DNA from: Chitinophaga pinensis
GTDB lineage: Bacteria; Bacteroidota; Bacteroidia; Chitinophagales; CAMDFR01
Reading direction: 5' to 3'
NCBI GenBank assembly: GCA_945872405.1
Contig: CAMBZT010000002.1
Span: forward strand, 31,121-95,120
DNA: 64,000 nucleotides
Positions 26,804-36,238 of the stretch are shown here, piece after piece. The notes below the pieces were generated by a model. The model made no database searches and had not been told where the DNA came from. It worked only from the letters and a program-made list of their open reading frames with translations. Position 1 is the stretch's first letter; the number at the start of each line of letters is the position of its first letter. A program made the translations under genes and the position numbers.

Positions 26804-29602
26804 ATGAAATATGTTTTTTTAACACTTCTCACCTTTTGCGGTTTATCTAATTTGAGCGCAGGAAATGGTACTATTTCAGGCAAAGTAATTGACGCAAAAA
26901 CTGGAGAAACACTTATTGGAGCCACTGTTTTAGTTGTAGGTACAAGCATAGGTTCGGCAAGTGATATTGATGGAAATTATACTATCAAAAATTTAGTGCC
27001 TGGCAATTATAACATCCGAACCACTTATATTGGTTATGTAGAAAGAATAGATTCAACTATTGAGGTAACTGCTGACAATATTTTCTCGCTCAACATCTTG
27101 TTAAATACTGCAGAAAAAGAAATTAAAGAAGTAGTTGTAACAGCCAAAATTAGTCGTGACAATACCTCTGCCATTGTTACCATGCAAAAAAACAGCAGTA
27201 CTATTTCTAGCGGTATTTCTGGTGAGGAAATCAAGCGTTCTCCAGATAGAAATTCTGGGGATGTCATAAAAAGAGTGAGTGGTGCCACCATTCAAGATAA
27301 TAAGTTTGCCATTATTCGTGGATTGAGCGATCGATACAATTATGCCATGGTAAATGGTGCTGTGCTTCCAAGTACAGAACCAGATAGAAAAGCATTTGCA
27401 TTTGATATGTTTCCATCCAACCTCCTCGATAATATCATCATCACAAAAACGGCTCAACCTGATTTGCCGGCAGAATTTGCTGGAGGAATCATTCAACTAA
27501 ACACTAGAGATATCCCAGAAAAAAGTTTTTTCAATTTAACTATTGGACAATCGTTTATTGAAAAAGCAACATTCAAACCCTATTATACCTATAAAGGAGG
27601 CAAGACTGACTTCTTAGGAGTTGATGACGGAACTAGGGCATTGCCAGCAAGTTTTATTTCGTCTGATTCTCTACAAAAACTTCCAAACTCTCAGCGTTAT
27701 CCTTATGCTAAATCGCTTCCAAATAATTGGGGTATTCAAAAGAAAAAAATTGCATATCCAGGTCAAAGTTTTCAATTCAGTGGCGGATTTGTTAAGGATT
27801 TAAAAAATATTAAAATCGGATCCGTAGCTTCTCTGAGCTATTCGAATTCATTGAGAACTATTTTTTCTAGTAGGTATGATTTTAATGCTGACGGTTCAGG
27901 CATATTTGACTATGATGATGTGGCTTATTCTAACCCTATCGCCATTGGCGCCTTACTAAATCTTACTTTTTTGATAAAGAATGACCAAAAAATTAGTTTT
28001 AAAAACACATTTAATATTAACTCAGAGGATAGAACCACCTTAAGAACGGGACAAAACATAGACCAAGTAAGACAGTTTCAAAAAAATTCATTTGAGTTTA
28101 CTTCATCTCAGTTACTAGCCAATCAAATTATTGGCGAACATTTAATACGTAAGCCCGGTATCAAAATTAAATGGACGGGTGGTTTTTCTTGGATAAAAAG
28201 AACTCAACCACAAACACGCAGAATGTCCTATTCAATTGACTACAACAATCCTGACGACACTTTATATCATGCAGATATTTCTAATCAGGTAAATATTGGA
28301 CAAGGAGGACTTTTTTACTCAAGTCTAGACGAAAAAATTTATAGTGGTGGAGCAGATGTTTCTGTTCCATTTAAAATTCAATCTGCTAAACAATTATTCA
28401 AAACAGGATTTTATATACAGCATAAGGATAGAGATTTTTCGGCAAGGGTGATGGGAGTGACCATAGCCAAAGTGTCTACATTTGACAGAAGTCTACTTTC
28501 TCTGGATCAAGCCAGTATTTTTGACACTGCTAATTTTTCGGCGAGAGGCTTTAATATTTCTGACATCACCAACAAGAGCGATAAATATACTGCATCGGCA
28601 GATTTATATTCTGGATACGCGATGTTTGAAAATGCATTTGCGAAAAGATTTAAAATCGTTTGGGGTGCACGGTTTGAATATTTCCGTCAACAGTTAAGTT
28701 CATTTAACTATAGTAATGATACAATTAAAGTGGATAAGAAATACCCTACCCTTCTTCCATCTATGAACTTTATTTATTCAACTACGAGCAAATCAAATTT
28801 CAGAGTGTCCTACTCAATGACATTAGCAAGACCAGAGTTTAGAGAAATCTCTCCTTTCTCTTTTTATGACTTCAACACCACTTTTACTATAACTGGGTTT
28901 GATTCGTTAAATCAAACTAAAATTCATAATGCAGATATTCGTTACGAATACTTCTTTGGCAAAGGACAGATGGCAGCTGTGAGTCTTTACTATAAATACT
29001 TTAATGCCCCGATAGAACAAGTAGTGACTCTGAAAGGTACGGACTATACCCTTTTCTCGTTTAACAATGCCTCTTTTGCTCATAATGGTGGGGTAGAGTT
29101 TGAGTTCAGAAAAAACCTTGACTTCATCAGCAAATGGAAGCATTGGGAAGATTTTATGTTTACTGGTAATTTCTCTTATATCTATTCTAAGATCGATTTG
29201 TCAAGTATTTCCTCCAGCACTGGTGCAAGGTCCCGTCCATTACAAGGTCAGTCCCCTTTTGTTATCAATGCAAGCGCAACTTATAGACAACCTAAATTAG
29301 ACCTTTCCTTCACAATAATGTACAATCAAGCAGGACGTAGATTGGCCGTTGTTGGAACAAGCGATTATCCAGATATTTATGAAAATTCACGACCATTGTT
29401 AGATTTCCAAATCAGTAAAAAAGTACTGAAAAACGGTGTTTTAAAATTAACTTTTTCTGATTTACTTGCTAAATCAAGTTTCTTTTATCAGAACAGTGGC
29501 GCTGGCAAAAACTTTAATTATCAAAAGGAATTTGACACCGTGTTAATTGAACAAAAGAACCAAAGGACCTATACCCTATCTTTTACCTACACATTTAAAT
29601 AG
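26804..29602 (+). CDS. TonB-dependent outer-membrane receptor with carboxypeptidase-regulatory N-terminus
   Basis: The chosen ATG at 26804 gives 932 residues with a good signal peptide (MKYVFLTLLTFCGLSNLSA). An in-frame TTG 51 nt upstream would add a poor N-terminus and was not used. A CarboxypepD_reg-like domain (about 22-100, with DIDGNYTIKNLVPGNY) is followed by the plug (about 125-230, including RGLSDRYNYAMVNGAVLPS). A beta-barrel then runs to the C-terminal RTYTLSFTYTFK strand. Such receptors import large substrates or metal complexes with TonB energy. No SusD-like lipoprotein follows, so this is not a classical polysaccharide locus. The next genes are a two-component pair. Confidence 0.9.
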   Translation: MKYVFLTLLTFCGLSNLSAGNGTISGKVIDAKTGETLIGATVLVVGTSIGSASDIDGNYTIKNLVPGNYNIRTTYIGYVERIDSTIEVTADNIFSLNILLNTAEKEIKEVVVTAKISRDNTSAIVTMQKNSSTISSGISGEEIKRSPDRNSGDVIKRVSGATIQDNKFAIIRGLSDRYNYAMVNGAVLPSTEPDRKAFAFDMFPSNLLDNIIITKTAQPDLPAEFAGGIIQLNTRDIPEKSFFNLTIGQSFIEKATFKPYYTYKGGKTDFLGVDDGTRALPASFISSDSLQKLPNSQRYPYAKSLPNNWGIQKKKIAYPGQSFQFSGGFVKDLKNIKIGSVASLSYSNSLRTIFSSRYDFNADGSGIFDYDDVAYSNPIAIGALLNLTFLIKNDQKISFKNTFNINSEDRTTLRTGQNIDQVRQFQKNSFEFTSSQLLANQIIGEHLIRKPGIKIKWTGGFSWIKRTQPQTRRMSYSIDYNNPDDTLYHADISNQVNIGQGGLFYSSLDEKIYSGGADVSVPFKIQSAKQLFKTGFYIQHKDRDFSARVMGVTIAKVSTFDRSLLSLDQASIFDTANFSARGFNISDITNKSDKYTASADLYSGYAMFENAFAKRFKIVWGARFEYFRQQLSSFNYSNDTIKVDKKYPTLLPSMNFIYSTTSKSNFRVSYSMTLARPEFREISPFSFYDFNTTFTITGFDSLNQTKIHNADIRYEYFFGKGQMAAVSLYYKYFNAPIEQVVTLKGTDYTLFSFNNASFAHNGGVEFEFRKNLDFISKWKHWEDFMFTGNFSYIYSKIDLSSISSSTGARSRPLQGQSPFVINASATYRQPKLDLSFTIMYNQAGRRLAVVGTSDYPDIYENSRPLLDFQISKKVLKNGVLKLTFSDLLAKSSFFYQNSGAGKNFNYQKEFDTVLIEQKNQRTYTLSFTYTFK

Positions 29603-29685
29603 CTTAAATTAATAACTATTGCTTAATATTGAGAATGTACAACATTCATATTATAACACGAGTATTGCACACCATAAAATAAACA

Positions 29686-30366
29686 ATGAGTAAAATGCCA
29701 ATAAAAATATTGTTAGTAGACGACGAGCCAGATGTATTGGAGTTTATGTCTTATAGTTTAAAAAAAGAAGGTTATTCCGTCTTCACTGCTTCTAACGGCA
29801 AGGATGCTATAAAAATTGCTAAGCAAATCGATCCAAAACTCATTGTGCTAGATGTGATGATGCCAGAGATGGACGGCATGGAAACTTGTAGAGAATTTAG
29901 AAGCTTAGAGCAATTTAGAAATACGATTATCCTATTTTTAACAGCGAGAGACGAAGACTATTCTCAGATTGCTGGATTTGAAGTTGGCGCTGATGATTAT
30001 GTAACCAAGCCGGTAAAGCCTCGTGTCTTTTTAAGCAGATTACAAGCTTTGTTACGTCGTGGAGAAACCGAAACAAAAAAAACAAGTATTCGAGTAGGGA
30101 ATATCGAAATTGACGAAGATAAATACCTGGTATACAAAGATAATGACCCATTAAATTTACCTAGAAAAGAATTTCAATTGCTACAACTCTTAATGTCCAA
30201 GCCTGGGAGGGTATTTACTCGTGATGAAATTATGAATAAAGTTTGGGGGACGGAAACCATCGTAGGAGATAGAACAATTGACGTGCATATTCGTAAGTTG
30301 CGTGAGAAAATTGGGGATGATTATTTTAAAACCATCAAAGGAGTTGGTTATAAATTTGATTTATAA
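29686..30366 (+). CDS. OmpR/PhoB-family response regulator
   Basis: A 226-residue two-domain regulator. The receiver domain (about 5-120) has the acidic pair in LLVDDEPD, the phospho-acceptor Asp in IVLDVMMPEMDG (about residue 57) and the conserved Lys in YVTKPVKPRVF. The winged-helix DNA-binding domain (about 132-226) ends with the typical TIDVHIRKLREKIGDDYFKTIKGVGYKF, cited in part. It is followed 92 nt later by its likely kinase. Together they resemble PhoB/PhoR, but no phosphate genes are nearby, so the signal is unknown. Confidence 0.95.
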   Translation: MSKMPIKILLVDDEPDVLEFMSYSLKKEGYSVFTASNGKDAIKIAKQIDPKLIVLDVMMPEMDGMETCREFRSLEQFRNTIILFLTARDEDYSQIAGFEVGADDYVTKPVKPRVFLSRLQALLRRGETETKKTSIRVGNIEIDEDKYLVYKDNDPLNLPRKEFQLLQLLMSKPGRVFTRDEIMNKVWGTETIVGDRTIDVHIRKLREKIGDDYFKTIKGVGYKFDL

Positions 30367-30458
30367 AAGATGAAGTATCCTATTAGATGACCTTAAGATT
30401 TGTTATTGTACTTGCCTTTCTTAAAACATTTATATTTTAGCAGTCAAAATGTTTGTAA

Positions 30459-31508
30459 TTGAATAATATATCGCTCAAAAAACTTTCCCTTTATACTGCG
30501 AGTTTAGTATCGTTTTCAGTTATAGTATTGGTATTTGCAACCATGCTTTTTACACAAACCAAACTGCAGTGGTACTTTTTTACGGTGATCCCTGGATTGG
30601 TTTTTTTTGCAGTGTATATTATTATTCAAATCTTGGTGGGGCGATTTGTTTATGATAAGATTAGACTAATTTACAAGACCATTTCAATCCAAAAATCTGA
30701 GAAAGGTAAAGTAAAGGACATCATTGAAAACGACGAAAACCTCTTCGATAGAGTGAGGAAAGAGGTTGAGGAATACGAAAGAAATAAGATAGCAGAAATT
30801 GAACAATTAAAAACAATGGAAAATTACAGAAAAGATTTTTTTGGCAATGTGTCTCACGAGTTGAAAACACCGATTTTTAATATACAGGGATATATAGAAA
30901 CCCTTTTAGAAGGGGCTGTTGACGACCCAACGATCAACAAGCAATATCTTTTAAAAGCGGCTTCAAATGTTGAACGACTTAATAATATTGTACAAGATTT
31001 ATTAGAAATTTCTCAATATGAAGCCGGGAAATTAACCTTAGAAATAGACAGATTTGACGTTACTCAATTGGTTAAAGAAATTTTTGATTCTTTTGAAATC
31101 AAAGCGCACGATAAAAAAATTAAACTCGTTTTCAAAAAAGGTTCAGATAAACCATTTTATGTTATGGCAGATAAAGCTAGAATTGCACAAGTTTTTACTA
31201 ACTTAATTGTAAATGCTATAAACTACGGAAATCAGGATGGCGAAGTTAGTATTGGGTTTTTCGAAATGGAGCCCAACCTTTTAATTGAGGTCGGCGATAA
31301 TGGACAGGGTATATCTGAAGAACATCTTCCTAGATTGTTTGAAAGATTTTATAGAGTTGATAAACATCGTTCCCGTACAGAAGGTGGCACAGGCCTTGGA
31401 TTATCAATTGTAAAACATATTGTTGAGGCGCATAGTCAATCTATTAATGTCAGAAGTACCATCGGTAAAGGCTCCACCTTTTGGTTTATGCTAAAAAAAG
31501 CCAAGTAA
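30459..31508 (+). CDS. Sensor histidine kinase, PhoR-like
   Basis: A 349-residue kinase with two N-terminal membrane spans (about 9-30 and 38-60) and no sizeable periplasmic domain. A charged helical linker leads to HisKA with the phospho-accepting His in VSHELKTPIFNIQGY (about residue 132). The HATPase domain has the N-box NLIVNAINYG, G1 DNGQGISEEHLPRLF and G2 GGTGLGLSIVKHIV. The start is TTG at 30459; a stop lies directly upstream, and the next ATG would remove the first span. It pairs with the preceding response regulator. Sensing is probably membrane-associated, as there is no extracellular sensor. Confidence 0.95.
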   Translation: MNNISLKKLSLYTASLVSFSVIVLVFATMLFTQTKLQWYFFTVIPGLVFFAVYIIIQILVGRFVYDKIRLIYKTISIQKSEKGKVKDIIENDENLFDRVRKEVEEYERNKIAEIEQLKTMENYRKDFFGNVSHELKTPIFNIQGYIETLLEGAVDDPTINKQYLLKAASNVERLNNIVQDLLEISQYEAGKLTLEIDRFDVTQLVKEIFDSFEIKAHDKKIKLVFKKGSDKPFYVMADKARIAQVFTNLIVNAINYGNQDGEVSIGFFEMEPNLLIEVGDNGQGISEEHLPRLFERFYRVDKHRSRTEGGTGLGLSIVKHIVEAHSQSINVRSTIGKGSTFWFMLKKAK

Positions 31509-31708
31509 TTCTATATTCATACACCAAACTTCCCGCAGCGGGTTCTAAAATTGAACGTGTGAAACTTGCTCAACAAGCAGCTTCTGTAATTATCAAAAAT
31601 ACTTGCGAGCCATCAGGTATCAAAACATTTATAAAAAAGGAGAGTGCTGATAATTATATTAATCAACTAGGTAAAGGAATACATCGTCGGGTTGAAAAAA
31701 AGTTTTGA
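31481..31708 (+). CDS. Candidate small basic protein overlapping the kinase 3' end
   Basis: A frame of up to 75 residues starts at a TTG 28 nt before the kinase stop. Its body, from about residue 10, has a plausible soluble alpha/beta composition (ILYSYTKLPAAGSKIERV, then a helix-forming KLAQQAASVIIK stretch and a basic end GIHRRVEKKF). Little low-complexity sequence is present and codon use resembles the neighbours. I do not recognise the family. Its position suggests translational coupling to the kinase. The start is uncertain, and it may be a chance frame in an otherwise empty 300-bp gap. Confidence 0.4.
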   Translation: MVYAKKSQVILYSYTKLPAAGSKIERVKLAQQAASVIIKNTCEPSGIKTFIKKESADNYINQLGKGIHRRVEKKF

Positions 31709-31814
31709 AAGAAAATTTTAATAGCAGTAGAGTGAATCAATTATCTGATATCTTTGTGATAGAATCTTTTTATGCCATTGATGAATGGATACTCGACTAA
31801 AAATATAAACTCCT

Positions 31815-32201
31815 ATGAGATTGAATCTAAGTATTTTGCTCTTATGTTTCATGAGTATTTTTCAATATACTATTGGACAAAAACTGGTCACTCAAAATAC
31901 TCATCTTCTTAATGTTAAACAGAAACTTAAGATAGACAAATGTAAAATACAGTTTTTGAAAGTTACAGAGGACAGTCGTTGTCCAATTGGATCACAGTGC
32001 ATAGTGCCCGGAACAATAACTATCTCACTTCGAGTGAATGGCACCGAATATAGCCTCAGTAGCAAAGAACCAAGACTGATCCTGCATGCAAAAGAAGCTG
32101 ATTTTAAGATTGAACTTCTAGATGTGCTGCCCTATCCAAAATTAAAGCAAAGCAACGACTATTCTGTTTATCAGTCGAGTCTTTATATTTCAAAAATATA
32201 G
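31815..32201 (+). CDS. Small secreted protein with paired-cysteine DSRCP motif
   Basis: A 128-residue product with a signal peptide (about 1-21, ending TIGQ). The mature part contains EDSRCPIGSQCIVPG near residue 55, in which two cysteines six residues apart probably form a disulfide, and a third upstream Cys occurs in KIDKCKIQF. The rest is predicted beta strands. Proteins with this DSRCPxGxxC motif occur in the envelope of many bacteria without a known role. It has an ATG start and lies between the two-component genes and udk on the plus strand. Confidence 0.7.
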   Translation: MRLNLSILLLCFMSIFQYTIGQKLVTQNTHLLNVKQKLKIDKCKIQFLKVTEDSRCPIGSQCIVPGTITISLRVNGTEYSLSSKEPRLILHAKEADFKIELLDVLPYPKLKQSNDYSVYQSSLYISKI

Positions 32202-32304
32202 AAAGCTCAAAAAAAGGATACTCGTATCAGTCTTCTCTGATTTATCGCTAGCATTAGCATCACTTTTTTTTCAATGTTATAGATTTTTTGATTATCTTTA
32301 GTAC

Positions 32305-32946
32305 ATGCTAATAATCGGAATATGCGGAGGTACGGGGTCTGGTAAAACAACCGTAGTAAATAAAATTTTGGAGATTTTACCCAAGGACCAAGTGGCTATT
32401 TTGTCCCAAGATGCCTATTACAAAGATAATGGGCACATACCGATGGAAGAAAGAAAGTTTATCAATTTCGACCATCCAGATTCAATTGAGTTTGAACTTA
32501 TGCTGAACCATATTGAAAAACTGAAGCTCGGACAGAGTATTGAAATGCCAATCTATTCCTATATCACCTGCACAAGGGCTAAAGACTTTATTCCCATTAA
32601 ATCAAAAAAAGTGATTATCATAGAGGGGATATTGTTATTTACGGACAAACAATTACGTGATATTTGTAATGTAAAAATCTTTGTTGATGCACCGTCTGAT
32701 GAACGTTTATTGAGAGTTATTCGACGTGACATTATTGAGCGCGGCAGAAGTATAGAGCAGACGTTAGACAGATATACAGATACCGTAAAACCAATGCATG
32801 AACAGTTTATTGAACCCACTAAAAAATATGCTGACATTATCGTGCCACTCGGTGGTGAAAACCAAGTGGCTATAAATATCTTGGCTGCAACCATTCGACA
32901 TAAACTCGGTATAGAAAAGGACGAATATGCAAGTACTCCGTTTTAG
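32305..32946 (+). CDS. udk: Uridine kinase
   Basis: A 213-residue P-loop kinase that phosphorylates uridine and cytidine in pyrimidine salvage. The Walker A GGTGSGKTTVV is at residues about 8-18, followed by the QDAYYKD and NFDHPDSIEF substrate loops and the RDIIERGRS lid helix near residue 150. Length is typical. A TATCTTTA box (32293-32300) lies just 4 nt before the ATG and would imply a leaderless message, although it lacks a matching upstream TTG. It is 14 nt ahead of a DinB-like gene. Confidence 0.94.
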   Translation: MLIIGICGGTGSGKTTVVNKILEILPKDQVAILSQDAYYKDNGHIPMEERKFINFDHPDSIEFELMLNHIEKLKLGQSIEMPIYSYITCTRAKDFIPIKSKKVIIIEGILLFTDKQLRDICNVKIFVDAPSDERLLRVIRRDIIERGRSIEQTLDRYTDTVKPMHEQFIEPTKKYADIIVPLGGENQVAINILAATIRHKLGIEKDEYASTPF

Positions 32947-32960
32947 TAAATTATTTTATT

Positions 32961-33503
32961 TTGATTAAAATAGAAACTATTAATTATTTTGAATTACTTG
33001 ACTACCAAAGAAAAAAAATGATAGCTGAGCTAGATACTTATAGTGAAAAACAGCTTTTATTTAAACCAAAAAAGGATGGTTGGTCGATGGCTCAGGTAAT
33101 CGACCATTTGTATTTGGTAGAAAAGCAGGCTAAGAATTATATTGATAATAAACTTCTAGAACAAAAAGAAAATATTCCTCCCACTAATTGGAAATCTGGC
33201 TTCAGAAAAAATATTTTGAATATTGCGCTTTCATTGCCATTTAAATTCAAAACACCGACAACATTAATTCAGCCGAATAGAAATGACTATATTCAAGCAA
33301 AGGAAGATTGGGCAAGGATAAGATTAGAATATAAAAATCTTCTGCACCAGCTTGATAAGGATTATTTTTCAAAACACTTGTTTAAACACCCTTTGGTAGG
33401 AAAAATGGCGATGCTAGACATGTTCAAGTTCCTTCAAGTTCATGCTCAACATCATTCCTTGCAAATTGATAGAATTACTCATCACCCTCTTTTTATGAAA
33501 TAA
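32961..33503 (+). CDS. DinB-like / DfsB-type metal-dependent four-helix protein
   Basis: A 180-residue helical-bundle protein of the DinB superfamily. The metal-site pattern is visible as the histidine in WSMAQVIDHLYLVEKQA (about residue 55) and the pair in QVHAQHHSLQIDRI near the C-terminus. Superfamily members include bacillithiol S-transferases and uncharacterised stress proteins; the reaction here is unknown. The start is TTG at 32961, 14 nt after udk, and the stop is 1 nt before the TTG of the next gene, so the three genes probably share a transcript. Confidence 0.85.
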   Translation: MIKIETINYFELLDYQRKKMIAELDTYSEKQLLFKPKKDGWSMAQVIDHLYLVEKQAKNYIDNKLLEQKENIPPTNWKSGFRKNILNIALSLPFKFKTPTTLIQPNRNDYIQAKEDWARIRLEYKNLLHQLDKDYFSKHLFKHPLVGKMAMLDMFKFLQVHAQHHSLQIDRITHHPLFMK

Positions 33504-33504
33504 A

Positions 33505-34041
33505 TTGACGCCATTTATTGTCATCTTACTTCTCTTACTGGGTCTTGGCTGTATCGTTATTGCCTTCATAGGTTCCATATTTCCCGGTATACCAGGATTA
33601 CCAGTAGCTCTTATTGCTTTTGCAATCATTCACTTTTCAGGACTATATCACTTTCATGGCTGGGTGTTGTTTCTCCTCATAATTTTTGTGCTGTTAGTTT
33701 TGTCTATGTCTATTCTTGATTACCTACTTCCTTCCATGATGGCCAAATGGTTTGGTGGATCAAAGTATGCATCGTGGGGTAGCAATATCGCATTGATACT
33801 CTGTGTGTTTATTAGCACTCCATTAGGTCCTTTTGCCATTATTGTTGGTCCTTTTTTGGGGGCTTATATTGGTGAGCTATACGCTAAAAAAACAAACAAA
33901 GAAGCTTTAAAATCAGCATTAGGAACCTTACTTGGTTTTTTAAGTGGTACCGTTGGAAAATTGATACTAACCAGCTTTATTGGTGTCTTCTATCTTGTGA
34001 TTTGTTTTTCTATTCTAGCCCGAACCTTTTCAAATCTATAA
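33505..34041 (+). CDS. DUF456 membrane protein
   Basis: A 178-residue protein with about five hydrophobic segments and glycine-rich turns (FPGIPGLPVALIAF near residue 30, GPFLGAYIGEL near residue 120), typical of DUF456 proteins. No function is known for the family; the Gly-zipper-like helices suggest helix packing in the inner membrane. The start is TTG, 1 nt after the DinB-like stop, which argues for translational coupling. Confidence 0.85.
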   Translation: MTPFIVILLLLLGLGCIVIAFIGSIFPGIPGLPVALIAFAIIHFSGLYHFHGWVLFLLIIFVLLVLSMSILDYLLPSMMAKWFGGSKYASWGSNIALILCVFISTPLGPFAIIVGPFLGAYIGELYAKKTNKEALKSALGTLLGFLSGTVGKLILTSFIGVFYLVICFSILARTFSNL

Positions 34042-34081
34042 ATTTCGCTTTACCTTTACCAGACACTTATAATTAAGCAGT

Positions 34082-34888
34082 ATGAAACCAACCAAAATTG
34101 TTATCCTTTTAATTCTAGTGAGCTTGTTCTTTGTATCAGGATGTAACAAAGGTGAAGGCTTAAATATTTTTTCGATTGAAGATGATAAATCTCTAGGAAT
34201 ACAAGTGAAGAATGAAATTGCTTCAAAGCCAAGCGAATATCCAATCGTAGACAAATCAACCTATGGAGCCGCATACGCTTATTTGGAAGACATGAAAACA
34301 GCAATTCTTAACAGTGGTCAAGTGACACATAAGGATGATTTTCTTTGGGAATTATATATCATCAAAGATGATAACACACAAAACGCATTTTGCACTCCTG
34401 GTGGTTATATTTATATCTATACCGGGCTTATTAAATATTTAGATAATGCCTCGGCGCTAGCGGGCGTATTAGGACACGAAATGGGACATGCTGATAAAAG
34501 ACACTCCACCGAAGCGATGACAAAACAGTACGGAATTTCTACTTTAGCACAAGTGGTATTGGGCAAGAACCAAGGAATGCTCAGCGATATTGCATTGAGT
34601 ATGGTAAATCTGCAATTCAGTAGAACAAACGAAGCTGAGGCCGATAAATATTCCGTCATTTATTTATGTCCAACACTGTATAAAGCAAATGGAGCAGCTG
34701 CATTTTTTAAGAAAATTATAGCAGCTGGTGGCTCGCAGACGCCCGCTTTTTTAAGTACGCATCCGAATCCAGAAAATAGGGTGGAGAACATTGATAATCA
34801 GGCAAGTTCATCTTCTTGTTCAGGTGGATTGATTAGTGCTGCTCAGGACACCACGGCATACAACGCTTTCAAGGCAATGCTTCCCTAG
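34082..34888 (+). CDS. M48-family metallopeptidase lipoprotein
   Basis: A 268-residue predicted lipoprotein (LFFVSGC lipobox, Cys about residue 21) with the zinc motif HEMGH in LGHEMGHADKRHS near residue 133. The downstream glutamate ligand region is NEAEADKYSV near residue 182. This matches periplasmic M48 (BepA/LoiP-like) proteases, which degrade or help assemble outer-membrane proteins. It has no membrane spans beyond the signal. It converges with the exonuclease gene, with only 6 bp between the two stop codons. Confidence 0.92.
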   Translation: MKPTKIVILLILVSLFFVSGCNKGEGLNIFSIEDDKSLGIQVKNEIASKPSEYPIVDKSTYGAAYAYLEDMKTAILNSGQVTHKDDFLWELYIIKDDNTQNAFCTPGGYIYIYTGLIKYLDNASALAGVLGHEMGHADKRHSTEAMTKQYGISTLAQVVLGKNQGMLSDIALSMVNLQFSRTNEAEADKYSVIYLCPTLYKANGAAAFFKKIIAAGGSQTPAFLSTHPNPENRVENIDNQASSSSCSGGLISAAQDTTAYNAFKAMLP

Positions 34889-34894
34889 TCATAT

Positions 34895-36238
34895 TTAGAG
34901 ATTGTACTTAATCAATTCCGTTTTTTTACTCTTTTTTAGCCAAGCTTTTAGAATACCTCTAATGTCTGGATGATCTTCGTAAAGTTGTATGCTGTTTTTC
35001 AGAGATTCTATATCTTTGAAATTTTCATTGATTGAAACATTACCAATTCCCTTATATTGGTTGTTTTCTACCCATATTAAGGTTCTCTCCTCTGGATTAA
35101 TTGCTTCAGTGACAATAAAAAAATCAGGGTGAGAGAAGTAAAAGGTCTTCAAAATTTCCTCTATCTTTTCATTGTGAGATGCTCGGAAAGATTCAAGTGT
35201 TCCTTGCTTTAACAATTTGGAGGTGAGTGTGACATAAGCTTTTAAATTATGTCTAAGATTTAACTCATCAATCATCCTTTGAGCAATTCTTGGGGTGGTG
35301 GCCTTAATCACAGGTTCTTCATGAAGCTTCAAAGCTTCCATTTTAAAATAACGAAAACCGTTTTCATCAATTCTCAAAAACACACCTTGCCTATACTTTT
35401 TTATTCTTTGTGACACATTGTAAGGAGGCATTTGTCTTTTTATTTCATGACTTTCCTCCAATAGAGCCACCAATTCATTTCCCGTCAAACGATAATCTAC
35501 ATGGTAAATTTTTTCTTTCATTGAGGCGCTCTTTTGCGACTTCAAATCATTTGAAAAGTGGCTTATCACGCGTTTCCTAATGTTGTTGCTCTTCCCTATA
35601 TATAACACTTTATGTTGTTGATCTAAAAAATAATAGACACCAGGTTCCTCTGGCAATTCTTCTACTTGACTTTTTAAAAGGTTTGGAGGCAAAAGGCCAT
35701 CTACTAAACCTTCGGCTAATTCACTTCGAATTACCTCCTTTCTATCATTAAGCAATAATTTCTCAAACAAAATCGAAGTTGCTTCTGCATCACCCAAAGC
35801 CCTGTGCCGATTCAAAATATGGATATCCAAGCTTTCGCACAACCTACCTAAACTATAAGATGGTAAGCCAGGTATTATTTTTCTAGACAACTTAACAGTG
35901 CAAAGCTGTTTTCTTATAAAGGTCTTACCGAGTCTTTTAAACTCATTTCTAATAACCCCGTAATCGAAGCGAACATTATGCGCCACAAATATTTTACCCT
36001 CAGTCAAATCAATTACTCGTTGTACTACATCGGCAAATATTGGCGCATCTGCTACCATTTCGTCAGTGATGCCAGTCATTCCAGACACAAAAGGGTCTAT
36101 TTTACGACATGGATTAATGAGCGTAGAATAGCTCTCAACAACTCTCTTCCCATTATGGACGATAATTGCGATTTCAGTAATCCTATCATTTAGGGGCTTA
36201 CCTCCAGTGGTTTCTGTATCAATTATTGCAAACATCAA
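34895..36238 (-). CDS. DEDDh exonuclease (DnaQ-like) fused to GIY-YIG nuclease
   Basis: A 447-residue two-nuclease protein. The N-terminal part (about 1-165) is a DnaQ-type 3'-5' exonuclease with IIDTETTGG, HNVRFDYG and HRALGDAEAT motifs, giving the D, E, D, H and D residues. Residues about 195-275 are a UvrC/Cho-type GIY-YIG domain (GVYYF, then VLYIGKSNNIRKRV). The remaining 170 residues are of unclear fold. Similar fusions are annotated as exonuclease-domain or epsilon-subunit-like proteins in Bacteroidota, and a repair role is likely but unproven. Either of two adjacent ATG codons could start it. Confidence 0.9.
   Translation of the reverse strand: MMFAIIDTETTGGKPLNDRITEIAIIVHNGKRVVESYSTLINPCRKIDPFVSGMTGITDEMVADAPIFADVVQRVIDLTEGKIFVAHNVRFDYGVIRNEFKRLGKTFIRKQLCTVKLSRKIIPGLPSYSLGRLCESLDIHILNRHRALGDAEATSILFEKLLLNDRKEVIRSELAEGLVDGLLPPNLLKSQVEELPEEPGVYYFLDQQHKVLYIGKSNNIRKRVISHFSNDLKSQKSASMKEKIYHVDYRLTGNELVALLEESHEIKRQMPPYNVSQRIKKYRQGVFLRIDENGFRYFKMEALKLHEEPVIKATTPRIAQRMIDELNLRHNLKAYVTLTSKLLKQGTLESFRASHNEKIEEILKTFYFSHPDFFIVTEAINPEERTLIWVENNQYKGIGNVSINENFKDIESLKNSIQLYEDHPDIRGILKAWLKKSKKTELIKYNL

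Noticed and set aside
27101..27496. Minus-strand ORF of 131 residues
   Set aside because: It is antisense to the plug domain of the TonB-dependent receptor and has no supporting motif.
32293..32300. TATCTTTA box before udk as a promoter
   Set aside because: It would place transcription start at or inside the start codon and has no TTG at the right distance, so it is mentioned under udk but not called.
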